From the NCBI RefSeq assembly GCF_013387475.1, contig NZ_VWNB01000001.1:90559-154558 (forward strand): a stretch of DNA of 64,000 bases. Reading direction: 5' to 3'. This document shows, one piece after another, positions 9,679 through 18,530 of this stretch. Numbering within the stretch: position 1 is the first letter of the stretch; each line of letters begins with the position of its first letter. The notes beneath the pieces were generated by a model, which ran no database searches, had not been told where the DNA came from, and worked only from the letters and a program-made list of their open reading frames with translations. The position numbers and the translations under genes are program-made. This DNA is from Mariprofundus sp. KV (GTDB lineage Bacteria; Pseudomonadota; Zetaproteobacteria; Mariprofundales; Mariprofundaceae).

Positions 9679-10227
9679 TCAGAATGAGGAGTCGGGTTGC
9701 TTTAAAAACCGGAGCTCTTCAGGCGTGGACTCTCTTCCCAGAACGGCATTGCGATGCGGATAGCGGCCAAAGCGATCAATGATCATCTTATGCTTGAGTT
9801 CAAACTCAAGATTAAATTCGACACCCGGCTGATCAAACAGTTTGACTGCCTGACTATGAATCGCCATCGATTCACTATGCATATAGGGCATATAGAAGAA
9901 GGCCTTTTCAGGTGCATCAAACTCCTGATCCGCCCCGATGCGCACCGCCTCCTGTGCCAGCACCAGCGCCATACCATCGCAGGCAAAAGCTTCAGGGCGA
10001 TCGCGCCAGATATTTCGTGAAAACTGATCGAGGATAATAACCTCAGCCAAACGCCCGTTCGCATCCTCACGCCACTGATAGAGTTTACCTGCTGCCGCAT
10101 CACTGTGCAGCTCACCAAAGCGCTCCGCTATCTCGCGATCAAGGGCCTCATCTTTCACCCACCACTGACGTGGCTCAAGCTCTGCAAACCAGAACTGCAG
10201 AACATCCAGTGCATAGACGGAGTTCAT
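9679..10227 (-). CDS. DUF924 family protein
   Basis: A 182-residue protein matching the DUF924 family. The typical opening VLQFWFAELEPRQWWVKDEALD is followed by ILDQFSRNIWRDRPEAFACD, a PYMHSES segment and IDRFGRYPHRN. These conserved helices form an all-helical TPR-like fold; the biochemical role is unknown. It is the last gene of the pyrimidine operon. Its ATG overlaps the pyrK-like stop by four bases (ATGA), so it is translationally coupled. Length is normal for the family. Confidence 0.88.
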   Translation of the reverse strand: MNSVYALDVLQFWFAELEPRQWWVKDEALDREIAERFGELHSDAAAGKLYQWREDANGRLAEVIILDQFSRNIWRDRPEAFACDGMALVLAQEAVRIGADQEFDAPEKAFFYMPYMHSESMAIHSQAVKLFDQPGVEFNLEFELKHKMIIDRFGRYPHRNAVLGRESTPEELRFLKQPDSSF

Positions 10228-11096
10228 GCGAATTCAGGCAGCAATTCTGCGGGAAACACCGGCCCGTCAACACAGACACGACGATATTTCTCTTCCCCAT
10301 TCTCAACTGTTTTAACTACGCATCCGGCACAGCCCCCAATACCGCAGGCCATATGCTCTTCAAGGCTCAGGAAGGTCGGCAGATCAAACTCTCGCCCTAC
10401 CCTTGCCACCGCATGCAGCATCGGATGCGGGCCGCAGGAGAGCAGCACACAACGCTTGCGTTCCTCATCACTGAGGGCGGCCAGATAATCACGTGCCAGA
10501 TTAGGCACATGTCCCTCATAACAGCCATACAGCCCGGCATTGGAGGCCAGCCGCGACGGCACCTCCCGCTCCTCGAGTGAACGAATCGCCAGAATCGCGT
10601 TACCATTCACACCGGGCAGCAGCGTGGCTGATGGTTTCAGTGCGAACGGAAATTCGACTTCAGAACCTGCAAACACCACACAATCGCCACCCCTGCCGTA
10701 TAGATGATCAGCAGCAAAGATCATCGGAGGAATACCGACACCGCCACCAATCAATATATAACGTTTTGAGGTGTCGGAAAGATCAAACGGTTCACCAATC
10801 GGGCCGAGCATCGGAATAGTGTCACCAACCTTTCGCTCCGAGAGCAGACGGGTGCCTTCACCAATCGCTTTATACAGAAGATCCACCGTACCACGTTCCG
10901 GATCAGTGAGCATGATCGAGATCGGCCGGCGCAGCGCCCGCTCATCAGAGACGCGCAGATGCACAAACTGACCAGGTTTGGCTTTGGCTGCAGTTTTGGG
11001 CGCTTTCACGCGCATCACAAACTGATCCCCGGGATGGGTGATATGGGCCAGCACCTCAGCCTGCTCTTCAAAAATTGTACCCTGATGATTAGCCAC
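10224..11096 (-). CDS. pyrK: PyrK-like dihydroorotate dehydrogenase electron-transfer subunit
   Basis: A 290-residue flavoprotein with a ferredoxin-reductase-like fold. RRPISIML in the N-terminal half is the FAD-binding motif, and LIGGGVGIPPM is the NAD-binding glycine loop. A C-terminal [2Fe-2S] motif, CGIGGCAGC followed about 16 residues later by a fourth cysteine in YRRVCVDGP, is the PyrK signature. PyrK passes electrons from the PyrD FMN to NAD in class 1B dihydroorotate dehydrogenase. The likely start is GTG with AAGGGG upstream, overlapping the pyrC end by eight bases. No pyrD is adjacent, so either it lies elsewhere or this reductase serves another partner. Confidence 0.82.
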   Translation of the reverse strand: MANHQGTIFEEQAEVLAHITHPGDQFVMRVKAPKTAAKAKPGQFVHLRVSDERALRRPISIMLTDPERGTVDLLYKAIGEGTRLLSERKVGDTIPMLGPIGEPFDLSDTSKRYILIGGGVGIPPMIFAADHLYGRGGDCVVFAGSEVEFPFALKPSATLLPGVNGNAILAIRSLEEREVPSRLASNAGLYGCYEGHVPNLARDYLAALSDEERKRCVLLSCGPHPMLHAVARVGREFDLPTFLSLEEHMACGIGGCAGCVVKTVENGEEKYRRVCVDGPVFPAELLPEFA

Positions 11097-12378
11097 ACAC
11101 GTCCCCTTCTGCAAACACAATGCGACCCGCTTTGACGGTGTGAGTCACCAGCCCTGTCATCGTTTTACCATGCCAGGGTGTATTCTTTCCTTTTGATACC
11201 ATCTTCTCACGATCCACCATCCAGGTTGCATCAGCATCAAAGATGGTGACGTCTGCCTCAGCACCGACAGAGAGTGTGCCTGCATCCAGCCCCAGCAAAC
11301 GGGCCGGATTGCTTGTCATCTTGGCGATCAGTTCGGACATCGTCAGAACACCGGCGCGTACCAGATCAAGCGATACCGGCAGCATCGTCTCAAGACCGAC
11401 AATACCGAACGCAGCACAGGAGAGGCCGCAACGTTTATCATCCTCGTGATGGGGCGCATGATCAGTGGCAATCACCTCGATGGTGCCATCCCGCAGCCCC
11501 TCGATCACCGCCAGACGATCAGCTTCCGTTCTCAGTGGCGGACTCATCTTGGCATCGACGTTGTAGCCCAGCACCTCCTCTTCGGTGAGTGCGAAGTGGT
11601 GTGGTGCCGCTTCAGTAGAGACCTTCAACCCTTCAGCACGAGCCTGGCGCACCATTGCTACGCCGCCCTGTGTGGAGATATGAGCCACGTGGTAACGGGC
11701 ATCGGCCTTGCGGGCCAGCATAATGTCGCGGGCGATCATCGAATCCTCACCCTCTGCAGGCATACCGGAGACACCAAGCTGGGTAGAGATCCACCCCTCG
11801 TTAATGGCACCACCAGCGGTCAGCTGTTTCTCCTCGGCGTGCTGAATCACCATGAAACCGAAGCTTGAGGCATACTCCAGTGCCTTGCGCATCACACCGG
11901 CATGCCAGATCGGCAAGCCATCATCGGAGAATGCAACACAACCGCAGCGCGAAAGTTCGCGCATCTCGGTCAGCTCTTTACCTTCAAGGTTTTTGGTCAC
12001 CGCACCGATCGGATGTACATTGCAGAGATTCACCTGTTTAGCTCGCGCAATGATCTGCAGAGCAATGCCTGCATGATCGATATGGGGGCCTGTATTGGGC
12101 ATACAGCAGATCGAAGTGACACCACCGGCCACTGCCGCACGTGAGCCCGACTCAATATCCTCTTTCCACTCCTGACCCGGTTCGCGCAGGTGCACATGCA
12201 TATCGATCAGCCCCGGGCAGACTATCTTCCCATCCGCATCGATCTCCCGCTCAGCCTCACCATCATAGGCGCCTATGGCGACAATCTTGCCATCTTTGAT
12301 CCAGAGGTTGGCTACCCCGTCGACAGCGTTTGCCGGATCGATGATATGTCCATTTTTAATCAGCAGTGTGCCGCTCAT
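11089..12378 (-). CDS. pyrC: Dihydroorotase (class I)
   Basis: A 429-residue amidohydrolase that interconverts carbamoyl aspartate and dihydroorotate, step three of UMP synthesis. The metal motif HVHLREPG is at residues 61-68, MPNTGPHID follows, and DHAPHH near residue 308 holds the catalytic aspartate, so it looks active rather than being one of the non-catalytic PyrC' forms. Its start overlaps pyrB by four bases (ATGA), and pyrK-like overlaps its end. This fits the pyrR-pyrB-pyrC order of Pseudomonas and relatives, except that there PyrC' is often inactive. Confidence 0.95.
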   Translation of the reverse strand: MSGTLLIKNGHIIDPANAVDGVANLWIKDGKIVAIGAYDGEAEREIDADGKIVCPGLIDMHVHLREPGQEWKEDIESGSRAAVAGGVTSICCMPNTGPHIDHAGIALQIIARAKQVNLCNVHPIGAVTKNLEGKELTEMRELSRCGCVAFSDDGLPIWHAGVMRKALEYASSFGFMVIQHAEEKQLTAGGAINEGWISTQLGVSGMPAEGEDSMIARDIMLARKADARYHVAHISTQGGVAMVRQARAEGLKVSTEAAPHHFALTEEEVLGYNVDAKMSPPLRTEADRLAVIEGLRDGTIEVIATDHAPHHEDDKRCGLSCAAFGIVGLETMLPVSLDLVRAGVLTMSELIAKMTSNPARLLGLDAGTLSVGAEADVTIFDADATWMVDREKMVSKGKNTPWHGKTMTGLVTHTVKAGRIVFAEGDVCG

Positions 12379-13376
12379 ATTAGTCTCCCCTGCGCCTGCA
12401 TCGCCTCTTCGGAGAGCTGTTTTCTGCTACTGCCGCCCATCTTCTTCTCTTCCTCCTGACCACCGCAGAGTGCCGCCAGCACAGCCATACGAATGGCTAC
12501 ACCATGCTCCACCTGATCAAGAATATGACTTCTGGCTGAATCGGCGACATCAGTGGCAATCTCCACACCACGATTCATCGGGCCGGGATGCATGACGATA
12601 CAGTCGGGGCCAGCGGCACGCAGTCGTTTACCATTCAGGCCGTAGGCCTCATGGTACTCGCGCACCGATGGAAAGGCGCAGTTGTCGGTCAGTCGCTCTG
12701 TCTGCACACGCAGCATGTACACCGCATCAGAGCCGGGCAGCGCCGCATCAAAATCGTGGAACACCTCACAGCCGTAACGCTCAATCTGGGATGGCAGCAA
12801 TGTTTTCGGTGCCACAACCCGCATCGTATAACCCAGCTTTTTCGCGGCCAGAAGATGCGAGCGGGCAACACGTGAGTGGGCAATATCGCCAACAATGGTA
12901 ATCACTTTTCCTGCTGGCGTTCCCCATGCCTGTTTCATAGTCAGCAGGTCGGTAAGGATCTGAGTCGGATGTTCATGAGCACCGTCACCGGCATTTACCA
13001 GTGCGGTATTGGGCAGGTAGTCGGCAAGAAATTCGCAGGTGCCGGCCAGCGAGTGGCGGATCACCAGCACATGCGGCTGCATCGCTGCCAGTGTCTGTCC
13101 GGTATCAAGCAGTGTCTCACCCTTCTTGGTGGCACTGGTTGAGGCGGAGATGTTGATGACATCGGCAGAGAGTCGTTTGCCGGCCAGCTCAAAGCTGGTG
13201 CGCGTGCGTGTTGAGTTCTCAAAGAAGAGATTGATGATGGTTTTACCACGCAGTGTCGGCGCCTTTTTCAGTGGTCTGCGGTTGATGTCGATAAAGGAGT
13301 CACCGAGGTTGACCAGATATTCAATCTGCTCCCTGTCGAGATCAGCAATGCCGAAGAGATGTTTTATTGGTCGCAC
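12375..13376 (-). CDS. pyrB: Aspartate carbamoyltransferase catalytic chain
   Basis: A 333-residue enzyme joining carbamoyl phosphate and aspartate in the committed step of pyrimidine synthesis. The carbamoyl-phosphate site STRTRTS is at residues 55-61. The ASTSATKKGET loop at 78-88 and a late HPGPMNRG motif are intact. The C-terminus carries about 25 extra charged residues (EEEKKMGGSSRK). There is no pyrI regulatory subunit nearby, consistent with a class A enzyme paired with dihydroorotase. Its start codon abuts the pyrR stop, and pyrC overlaps its end. Confidence 0.95.
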   Translation of the reverse strand: MRPIKHLFGIADLDREQIEYLVNLGDSFIDINRRPLKKAPTLRGKTIINLFFENSTRTRTSFELAGKRLSADVINISASTSATKKGETLLDTGQTLAAMQPHVLVIRHSLAGTCEFLADYLPNTALVNAGDGAHEHPTQILTDLLTMKQAWGTPAGKVITIVGDIAHSRVARSHLLAAKKLGYTMRVVAPKTLLPSQIERYGCEVFHDFDAALPGSDAVYMLRVQTERLTDNCAFPSVREYHEAYGLNGKRLRAAGPDCIVMHPGPMNRGVEIATDVADSARSHILDQVEHGVAIRMAVLAALCGGQEEEKKMGGSSRKQLSEEAMQAQGRLI

Positions 13377-13885
13377 TATTTCACCTGCCTCTGCTCAATG
13401 AGCCATTCTCCATCTGTTACCAGTTCAACATTGCAATCAGCCGGTGCCTCATGACTAAAGCCGAAACACTCAGCAGCAATCGGTAGCTGTCTGCCACCGC
13501 GATCCACCAGCACCGCCAGACGGATCGATGCCGGCCTGCCGTAATCAAAGATCTCATCCATCGCGGCGCGTATGGTGCGGCCCGAGTAGAGCACATCATC
13601 CACCAGCCAGATATCTTTGCCTGCAACATCAAAGGGAAGCTCACTGCGGCGCACCAGCGGATGCGGTGCAATGGTATCGAGATCATCACGGTAGAAGCTG
13701 ATATCAAGATTACCGCGATTCACCCTTGTCCCGCTTGCTTCAAGACGCTGCTGGATGGCATCTGCCACATCGGCGCCACCACTGTGGATGCCGACCAGAA
13801 AGAGTTCAGGGGCCTGCATGGCATCAGCCATTCTGTTCAGTGCATCTTCAACAGCCTGCGGCGTGTAGAGGATCGAATCTGTCAT
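13376..13885 (-). CDS. pyrR: PyrR-family bifunctional regulator / uracil phosphoribosyltransferase
   Basis: A 169-residue type I phosphoribosyltransferase. The PRPP-binding loop VDDVLYSGRTIRAA is at residues 95-108, with GIHSGGADVAD near residue 33. In Gram-positives PyrR binds pyr mRNA and attenuates transcription. In Pseudomonas-like bacteria it sits upstream of pyrB and its regulatory mode is less settled. I see no obvious PyrR anti-antiterminator in front of pyrB, since the genes overlap. It lies between ruvX and pyrB, overlapping ruvX by four bases. Confidence 0.92.
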   Translation of the reverse strand: MTDSILYTPQAVEDALNRMADAMQAPELFLVGIHSGGADVADAIQQRLEASGTRVNRGNLDISFYRDDLDTIAPHPLVRRSELPFDVAGKDIWLVDDVLYSGRTIRAAMDEIFDYGRPASIRLAVLVDRGGRQLPIAAECFGFSHEAPADCNVELVTDGEWLIEQRQVK

Positions 13886-14406
13886 GGTTTCAACTCCGGA
13901 TGTGCCAGTAGAAAATCTTCCAGAATGACGGCTGCCGCCGTCTGGTCAATTTTCTCTTTCACCTTTTTCTCGTTTAAGCCTTGGGCATAAAGGCGCTCTT
14001 TGGCGGTCCAGGTGGAGAGCCGTTCATCCTGATAAACAACAGGCAATGCAGTTGTCCTCTGCAGCTGTTTAACGGCAGCGCGGGCATCTCTTGCCTGCAC
14101 ACCCTCCGTACCATCCATGTTTTTGGGCAGTCCGGCTACAATGCCTTTGCTGCCGTACTCGCGGATAAGTTTAAGCAGCTGCTGCGGCCACCCCTTATCA
14201 TTACGATGCAGATAGGTGACGCCGCGGCAGGAGATGCCGAGACGATCACAAACAGCCACACCGATGCGCTTCATGCCGATATCAAGTGCAAGCAGTGGAA
14301 GTTGCAGGGGTTGGGTGGAATTTTCAGGTGAGGACTTTGAATGGGGCGATTCAGCTCCGGAATCGGGCTTCAAAGAATCAGTGGTTGAGCAGAATGCGGT
14401 CGTCAT
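13882..14406 (-). CDS. ruvX: Putative pre-16S rRNA nuclease RuvX/YqgF
   Basis: The core matches the YqgF/RuvX RNase H-like family: LLALDIGMKRIGVAVCD holds the first catalytic aspartate, GLPKNMDGTEG is the central strand, and YQDERLSTWTAKERL carries the next acidic residue, with IDQTAAAVILEDFL at the end. It is involved in 16S rRNA 5' maturation. From ATG 14406 it would be 174 residues, with about 40 disordered Ser/Pro-rich residues before the domain, longer than the usual 140. No good ribosome binding site marks this ATG, so the true start may be a later non-AUG codon. It overlaps both neighbours in the pyr operon. Confidence 0.88.
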   Translation of the reverse strand: MTTAFCSTTDSLKPDSGAESPHSKSSPENSTQPLQLPLLALDIGMKRIGVAVCDRLGISCRGVTYLHRNDKGWPQQLLKLIREYGSKGIVAGLPKNMDGTEGVQARDARAAVKQLQRTTALPVVYQDERLSTWTAKERLYAQGLNEKKVKEKIDQTAAAVILEDFLLAHPELKP

Positions 14407-15094
14407 TAAATCCGAGATTCTGCAGCGTTTCGGTGCATGCGTCCACCATTGCACTCATGCCGGCAAGACAGGCAACTGCGTTGGTGCCATCCGGCGCATC
14501 GCTCTTCAGCGCATGCTGCACATAACCGATAGGGCCATCCCAACTGTCGTGTCCCAGCTCCAGCGTGATGGATACTTCTATATTATGGCGCGAGAGTTCA
14601 GCCAGCTCTTCAGTCAGAAGCTGGTGCATCTCAGAGAGAAATCCGGCGTAGATCGCCACCCTGCCGAAATCCTCCCGGTGGCGGATAATGCTGTGCCAGA
14701 GGCTACGAAGCGGCGCGATGCCGGTACCCACACCAATCAGATAGATATCACTGCCTTTGTAGGGGGCAAGATCAAACCCTTTGCCCATAGGTCCCTCCAC
14801 CTCCAGCAGGGTGCCCGGCTCCACTTCACAGAGGTAGGCAGAGAGTGGCCCGGCATCCTTGATAAAGAACTCGTATCCATCCGGTTCATCGGGGCAGGAG
14901 GCAATGGCAAAATAGCCGGGGGCAGGATCATTTAATTTGGGGATACCAATGCGTACATATTGACCCGGGCGAAAGTTCCCCACCTGGCCGCGCAACGCTT
15001 CAAGCGAGAGGTGGATGACCGTATCCTGACAGTCTGGATCGGTCATACGGATATTCTCTTTCACCCGCATGCGATATGTAGAAGAGTACTGCAC
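14378..15094 (-). CDS. FAD/NAD(P)-binding ferredoxin-reductase-like oxidoreductase
   Basis: A 238-residue two-domain flavoprotein reductase. FRPGQYVRIG and GYFAIAS mark the FAD domain (about residues 40-75), and LIGVGTGIAPLRSL is the pyridine-nucleotide glycine loop. A late ACLAGMSAMVDA replaces the usual CGPxxMV. It lacks the PyrK [2Fe-2S] cysteines, so the partner is unknown; hydrogenase- or phenol-hydroxylase-type reductases are similar. The GTG start is preceded by GGAGG ten bases upstream. It is the first gene of the pyrimidine operon and is divergent from prmA across 53 bp, so the operon promoter must lie there or inside prmA. Confidence 0.75.
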   Translation of the reverse strand: MQYSSTYRMRVKENIRMTDPDCQDTVIHLSLEALRGQVGNFRPGQYVRIGIPKLNDPAPGYFAIASCPDEPDGYEFFIKDAGPLSAYLCEVEPGTLLEVEGPMGKGFDLAPYKGSDIYLIGVGTGIAPLRSLWHSIIRHREDFGRVAIYAGFLSEMHQLLTEELAELSRHNIEVSITLELGHDSWDGPIGYVQHALKSDAPDGTNAVACLAGMSAMVDACTETLQNLGFNDDRILLNH

Positions 15095-15147
15095 TTGAAA
15101 ATGACCTCCGGTATCAGGAGGGCTATTGCAACGAAGGGGAGCCAAAG

Positions 15148-16005
15148 ATGCAAGCATCAAAATGCATTGAACTGAAAATCCGGACGGATCTTATCTCAGA
15201 GGAGGCCTTTGAACTGTTGATCTCCTCACTGGGCGCACTCGGCTCAGCTGAAGAGACCGATGTGGATGCTGAATTAACCGATCGCATTGCATGGTTTGCC
15301 ATTGCAGAGGATGAGGCGCAGACCAAAGCGGCCATAGCTGATGCTGTAATCCTACAGGGCATAAGCCGGGATAGCATCACAATGGCAACGCTGGAGCAGC
15401 AGAACTGGGAGACCGCCTGGCAGAAGGATTGGCAGTCGATGGATATCGGCAACAACCTCAGGGTGCGCCCCTCATTCTGCGAGGCCGCTGATGATGGCCG
15501 AATCGATATCGTACTTGATCCCGGCATGGCCTTTGGCACCGGCACCCACCCCACCACACAGCTCTGCCTGGAAGCGGTTGAGCGCATCTGTGCCGATAAT
15601 CCCCCTGCTACACTGCTCGATATGGGGGCAGGCTCCGGCATTCTGGCCATTGCCGCATTGAAGCTGGGCGCAGGCTCTGCGCTGGCTATCGATATGGAAC
15701 CGGAGTCGGTGGAGGCGTGTGAAACCAATGCTGCCATCAACGGTGTGACACTAGAAGCAAAGCTGGATGACACACCGCCTGCTGACCAGTTCGATCTGGT
15801 CGTTGCCAATATTCTCGCCGGACCGCTGGTCTGGATGGCCAAAGAGCTGGCCCCCTGTGTCGGTGAACGACTGGTTTTATCAGGCCTGCTAACCACGCAG
15901 GTCGATGATGTGGCTGAGGCCTACATCAAAGAGGGGCTTTGTGAAACACGACGAGATGCACAGGGCGACTGGGCCAGCGTGGAGTTTTCACCACGAAGTC
16001 AGTGA
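15148..16005 (+). CDS. prmA: Ribosomal protein L11 methyltransferase
   Basis: A 285-residue SAM-dependent methyltransferase that trimethylates L11. The N-terminal ferredoxin-like substrate domain (about 1-75) leads to WETAWQKDWQ. The diagnostic GMAFGTGTHPTT is at residues 126-137, the SAM motif LLDMGAGSGILAIAA at 156-170, and the VANILAGPL motif near 230. ATG 15148 follows GGAG by six bases. Length matches the family. It stands alone, divergent from the pyr operon and converging on gltX six bases apart. Confidence 0.95.
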   Translation: MQASKCIELKIRTDLISEEAFELLISSLGALGSAEETDVDAELTDRIAWFAIAEDEAQTKAAIADAVILQGISRDSITMATLEQQNWETAWQKDWQSMDIGNNLRVRPSFCEAADDGRIDIVLDPGMAFGTGTHPTTQLCLEAVERICADNPPATLLDMGAGSGILAIAALKLGAGSALAIDMEPESVEACETNAAINGVTLEAKLDDTPPADQFDLVVANILAGPLVWMAKELAPCVGERLVLSGLLTTQVDDVAEAYIKEGLCETRRDAQGDWASVEFSPRSQ

Positions 16006-16011
16006 ATCCAG

Positions 16012-17400
16012 TTACTGCTTGAGAGCAGCCAGCCCGTTCTTCAGACGCGCCAGTGACTCATCCTTGCCGAGCAGACCAAGGGTAAGATCAATCGGTGGCG
16101 AGACAGGACCACCGGCCACGAGGATACGGATCGGCTGAGCAAGTTTGCCCATGCCCACCCCTTCAGCTTCGCATACCTGGCCAATCAGCGCATGTGCAGC
16201 CTCACCGGAGAAATCATCCATCGCTTCGATACCGGCAATAAACTTCTCAACCAGCTCGGTGGTACCCTCTTTGAAGTTCTTGGCTACCGCCTTCTCATCA
16301 TATGCGCTTGGTGCGGTATAGAAGAAACGTGCCCCTTCAGCCAGATCAACAAGATTCTTCGAGCGCTCCTGCAGTGATGCGATCACAGGCTCAAGATCCG
16401 GCCCTGCTGCGGTATCAACGGCCAGCAGACGCGCCACCTCAGCCACCAGATCGGCAGCCTCAGCTTCACGCATCCAGTGTCCGTTTAACCAATCCAGCTT
16501 CTGCTGATCAAAGCGGGAGGCCCCTTTGCCGACTGCCGCCAGATCGAAATACTCAATCAGCTGCTGGCGGGAGAAGACCTCCTCATCACCGTGTGACCAG
16601 CCAAGGCGCGCCAGATAGTTGTTCACCGCATGGGGCAGATAACCCTTCTCACGGTATTCGGTAATCGCTACTGCACCATGACGTTTGGACATCTTGGCAC
16701 CGTCGGGGCCGTGAATCAGTGGAATATGGGCAAACTGTGGAATCGGCAAACCCAGCGCCTGATAAAGCTGAATCTGGCGCGGGGTGTTGTTCAGGTGATC
16801 AGAGCCGCGTACGACATGGGTAATACCCATTGCCGCATCATCAGCCACAACCGCCAGGTTATAGGTTGGCGTGCCATCGGTACGCAGCAGGATCAGATCA
16901 TCCAGTTCAACGTTTGGGAAGGTTACCGTACCCAGCACCAGGTCATTGACGATGGTCTCCCCCTCGTCAGGAGAGCGGAAACGCACCACGAAAGGAGCCC
17001 CTTCAGGACGATCCGAGCGGTGACGGCAACGGCCATCATACATCGGCTTCTTGCCCGCCGTACGCTGCGCTTCGCGCATCTCATCGAGCTCCTCCTTGCT
17101 GCAGTAACAGCGGTAGGCGTGCCCCTCTTCGATCAACTGATCGACGGCAACGATATGCTCAGGTTGACGTTCAGCCTGAAAAACCGGCTCACCATCCCAA
17201 TCCAGTCCTAACCATTTCAGGCCGTCCAGAATCACTGCCGTCGCCTCTTCGGTGGAACGCTCGCGATCGGTATCCTCAATGCGCAGCACAAACTCACCAC
17301 CGTGATGGCGGGCATAGAGCCAGGCAAACAGGGCGGTGCGGGCACCACCGATATGCAGCATGCCTGTGGGCGATGGGGCGAAACGGGTACGAACTGTCAT
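16012..17400 (-). CDS. gltX: Glutamyl-tRNA synthetase
   Basis: A 462-residue class I aminoacyl-tRNA synthetase that charges tRNA-Glu. The start MTVRTRFAPSPTGMLHIGGA gives the HIGH-type motif near residue 17, and KMSKRHGA is the KMSKS-type motif. CYCSKEELDEMREAQR with CRHRSD supplies the zinc-site-type cysteines. The ATG is preceded by AGGAG at good distance; an extra ten codons upstream are unsupported. The C-terminal anticodon-binding domain ends with IRILVAGGPVSPP and GLLGKDESLARL. It could be discriminating or non-discriminating; the sequence alone does not settle this. Confidence 0.95.
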   Translation of the reverse strand: MTVRTRFAPSPTGMLHIGGARTALFAWLYARHHGGEFVLRIEDTDRERSTEEATAVILDGLKWLGLDWDGEPVFQAERQPEHIVAVDQLIEEGHAYRCYCSKEELDEMREAQRTAGKKPMYDGRCRHRSDRPEGAPFVVRFRSPDEGETIVNDLVLGTVTFPNVELDDLILLRTDGTPTYNLAVVADDAAMGITHVVRGSDHLNNTPRQIQLYQALGLPIPQFAHIPLIHGPDGAKMSKRHGAVAITEYREKGYLPHAVNNYLARLGWSHGDEEVFSRQQLIEYFDLAAVGKGASRFDQQKLDWLNGHWMREAEAADLVAEVARLLAVDTAAGPDLEPVIASLQERSKNLVDLAEGARFFYTAPSAYDEKAVAKNFKEGTTELVEKFIAGIEAMDDFSGEAAHALIGQVCEAEGVGMGKLAQPIRILVAGGPVSPPIDLTLGLLGKDESLARLKNGLAALKQ

Positions 17401-17540
17401 GGGATACTCCTGAACAACAATCTCTATCAATCGGGCGGCGCAGCATAACTGGAAGCAGGAGCTGTTTACAGGTTCCGATTTGCCAGCAGCCGATTGAGCG
17501 CGATAATTGCGCTTATCCCCAAGGCATGGAGAAGAGAATC

Positions 17541-17654
17541 ATGAGCGACAAACAGCACGATCAGGAAAATCCCGTCAAACGTTATCTGGGTATCGCTCTG
17601 TTTCTCATCGGCTTCCTGATGCTCGGCATGGCCATCTCAGAATTCCTCAAGTAG
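17541..17654 (+). CDS. Small single-pass membrane protein
   Basis: A 37-residue protein: a charged N-terminus (about 13 residues, Asp/Glu/Lys rich), then one hydrophobic helix of about 20 residues, YLGIALFLIGFLMLGMAISE. GGAGAAG lies about seven bases before the ATG, which argues it is translated. No family is recognised. It is squeezed between the divergent gltX and the convergent cmoM, six bases from the latter. An in-frame ATG at 17527 is possible but leaves no ribosome binding site. Confidence 0.6.
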   Translation: MSDKQHDQENPVKRYLGIALFLIGFLMLGMAISEFLK

Positions 17655-17659
17655 GAGCT

Positions 17660-18436
17660 CTAGCGCCTCTTTGCAATCAGATGCAGATAGCGCCCCATCT
17701 GCAGATATGGCGGCTGCCGCGCATACTTCATCTCGATACGCACCACCTCTTCGACAGGCCGCGCCTCGCGCATCTTGCGATCCATATAGTCATAGACCAC
17801 CCGCACACCGGCCCGGCTAAGCAGCTCAAAGTTCCACTCTTCCAACCAACCCTCGACCTCTTGCAGCGTTAACGGGTTATAGGGTGTCAAACCACCCTCT
17901 TCACCCTGCAGGTTATCACTCTCTGCCTTGCGCCAGTTGCCACGAATCAGATTGCGGAAGATCAGCGCATCACGGTTATAGAACATCAGCGAGAGATCAC
18001 CGCCCGGTCTGATCAGGGTGAGCAGATGCTCCAATGTCTCTTTCGGCTCTGCCACCCACTCCAGCACAGCATGGAACAGCACCAGATCAAACTGCCCCAG
18101 CGCATCGGCAGACATCTCCTGTACCGGGCCATGCAGACATTCAACAGCCACGTCCGGCAGTTTTTCAGCAAACAGCGTGCGGGTCTGATCCACCATCTTC
18201 CCGGAAAGATCGGAGAGCACCAGCTCATGGCCGAGCTCGGCCAGCTTCAAACCCATCTGACCCAGACCGCAACCGGCATCAAGAATACGCAGCGGCTTGC
18301 CAGCCGTCAGTTGCGGCAGCGTCTGCAACAGATGTTGCCAGACAATCGCCAGCCGCACCTCACCCTTGGCACTACCGTAGATATTACGTGCAAAGCGTTC
18401 GGTCAGATCATCAAAATTTCGATCAGAGTGGATCAT
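17660..18436 (-). CDS. cmoM: tRNA 5-carboxymethoxyuridine methyltransferase (CmoM-like)
   Basis: A 258-residue SAM-dependent methyltransferase. The opening DRNFDDLTERFARNIYGSAKGEVRL is characteristic of CmoM (formerly SmtA), which methylates cmo5U34 in tRNA to mcmo5U. The SAM loop LDAGCGLGQ is at residues 52-60, followed by DLSGKMV and the motif FHAVLEWV. Length matches the family. Other cmo genes (cmoA, cmoB) are not in the window. It converges with the 37-residue membrane protein gene. Confidence 0.9.
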   Translation of the reverse strand: MIHSDRNFDDLTERFARNIYGSAKGEVRLAIVWQHLLQTLPQLTAGKPLRILDAGCGLGQMGLKLAELGHELVLSDLSGKMVDQTRTLFAEKLPDVAVECLHGPVQEMSADALGQFDLVLFHAVLEWVAEPKETLEHLLTLIRPGGDLSLMFYNRDALIFRNLIRGNWRKAESDNLQGEEGGLTPYNPLTLQEVEGWLEEWNFELLSRAGVRVVYDYMDRKMREARPVEEVVRIEMKYARQPPYLQMGRYLHLIAKRR

Positions 18437-18530
18437 AGGTAGTCGCTCCCGATTCAGAGCGCCTATTATTTGGGCTTAGCAGTGATTAGCAAAGGAAACC
18501 TGCGCAGAGGGCAGCATAGATTCTGAAACG

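Noticed and set aside
15123-15896. A 257-residue minus-strand Ser/Ala-rich frame
   Set aside because: It lies antisense to prmA, which has clear PrmA motifs; no ribosome binding site or family similarity.
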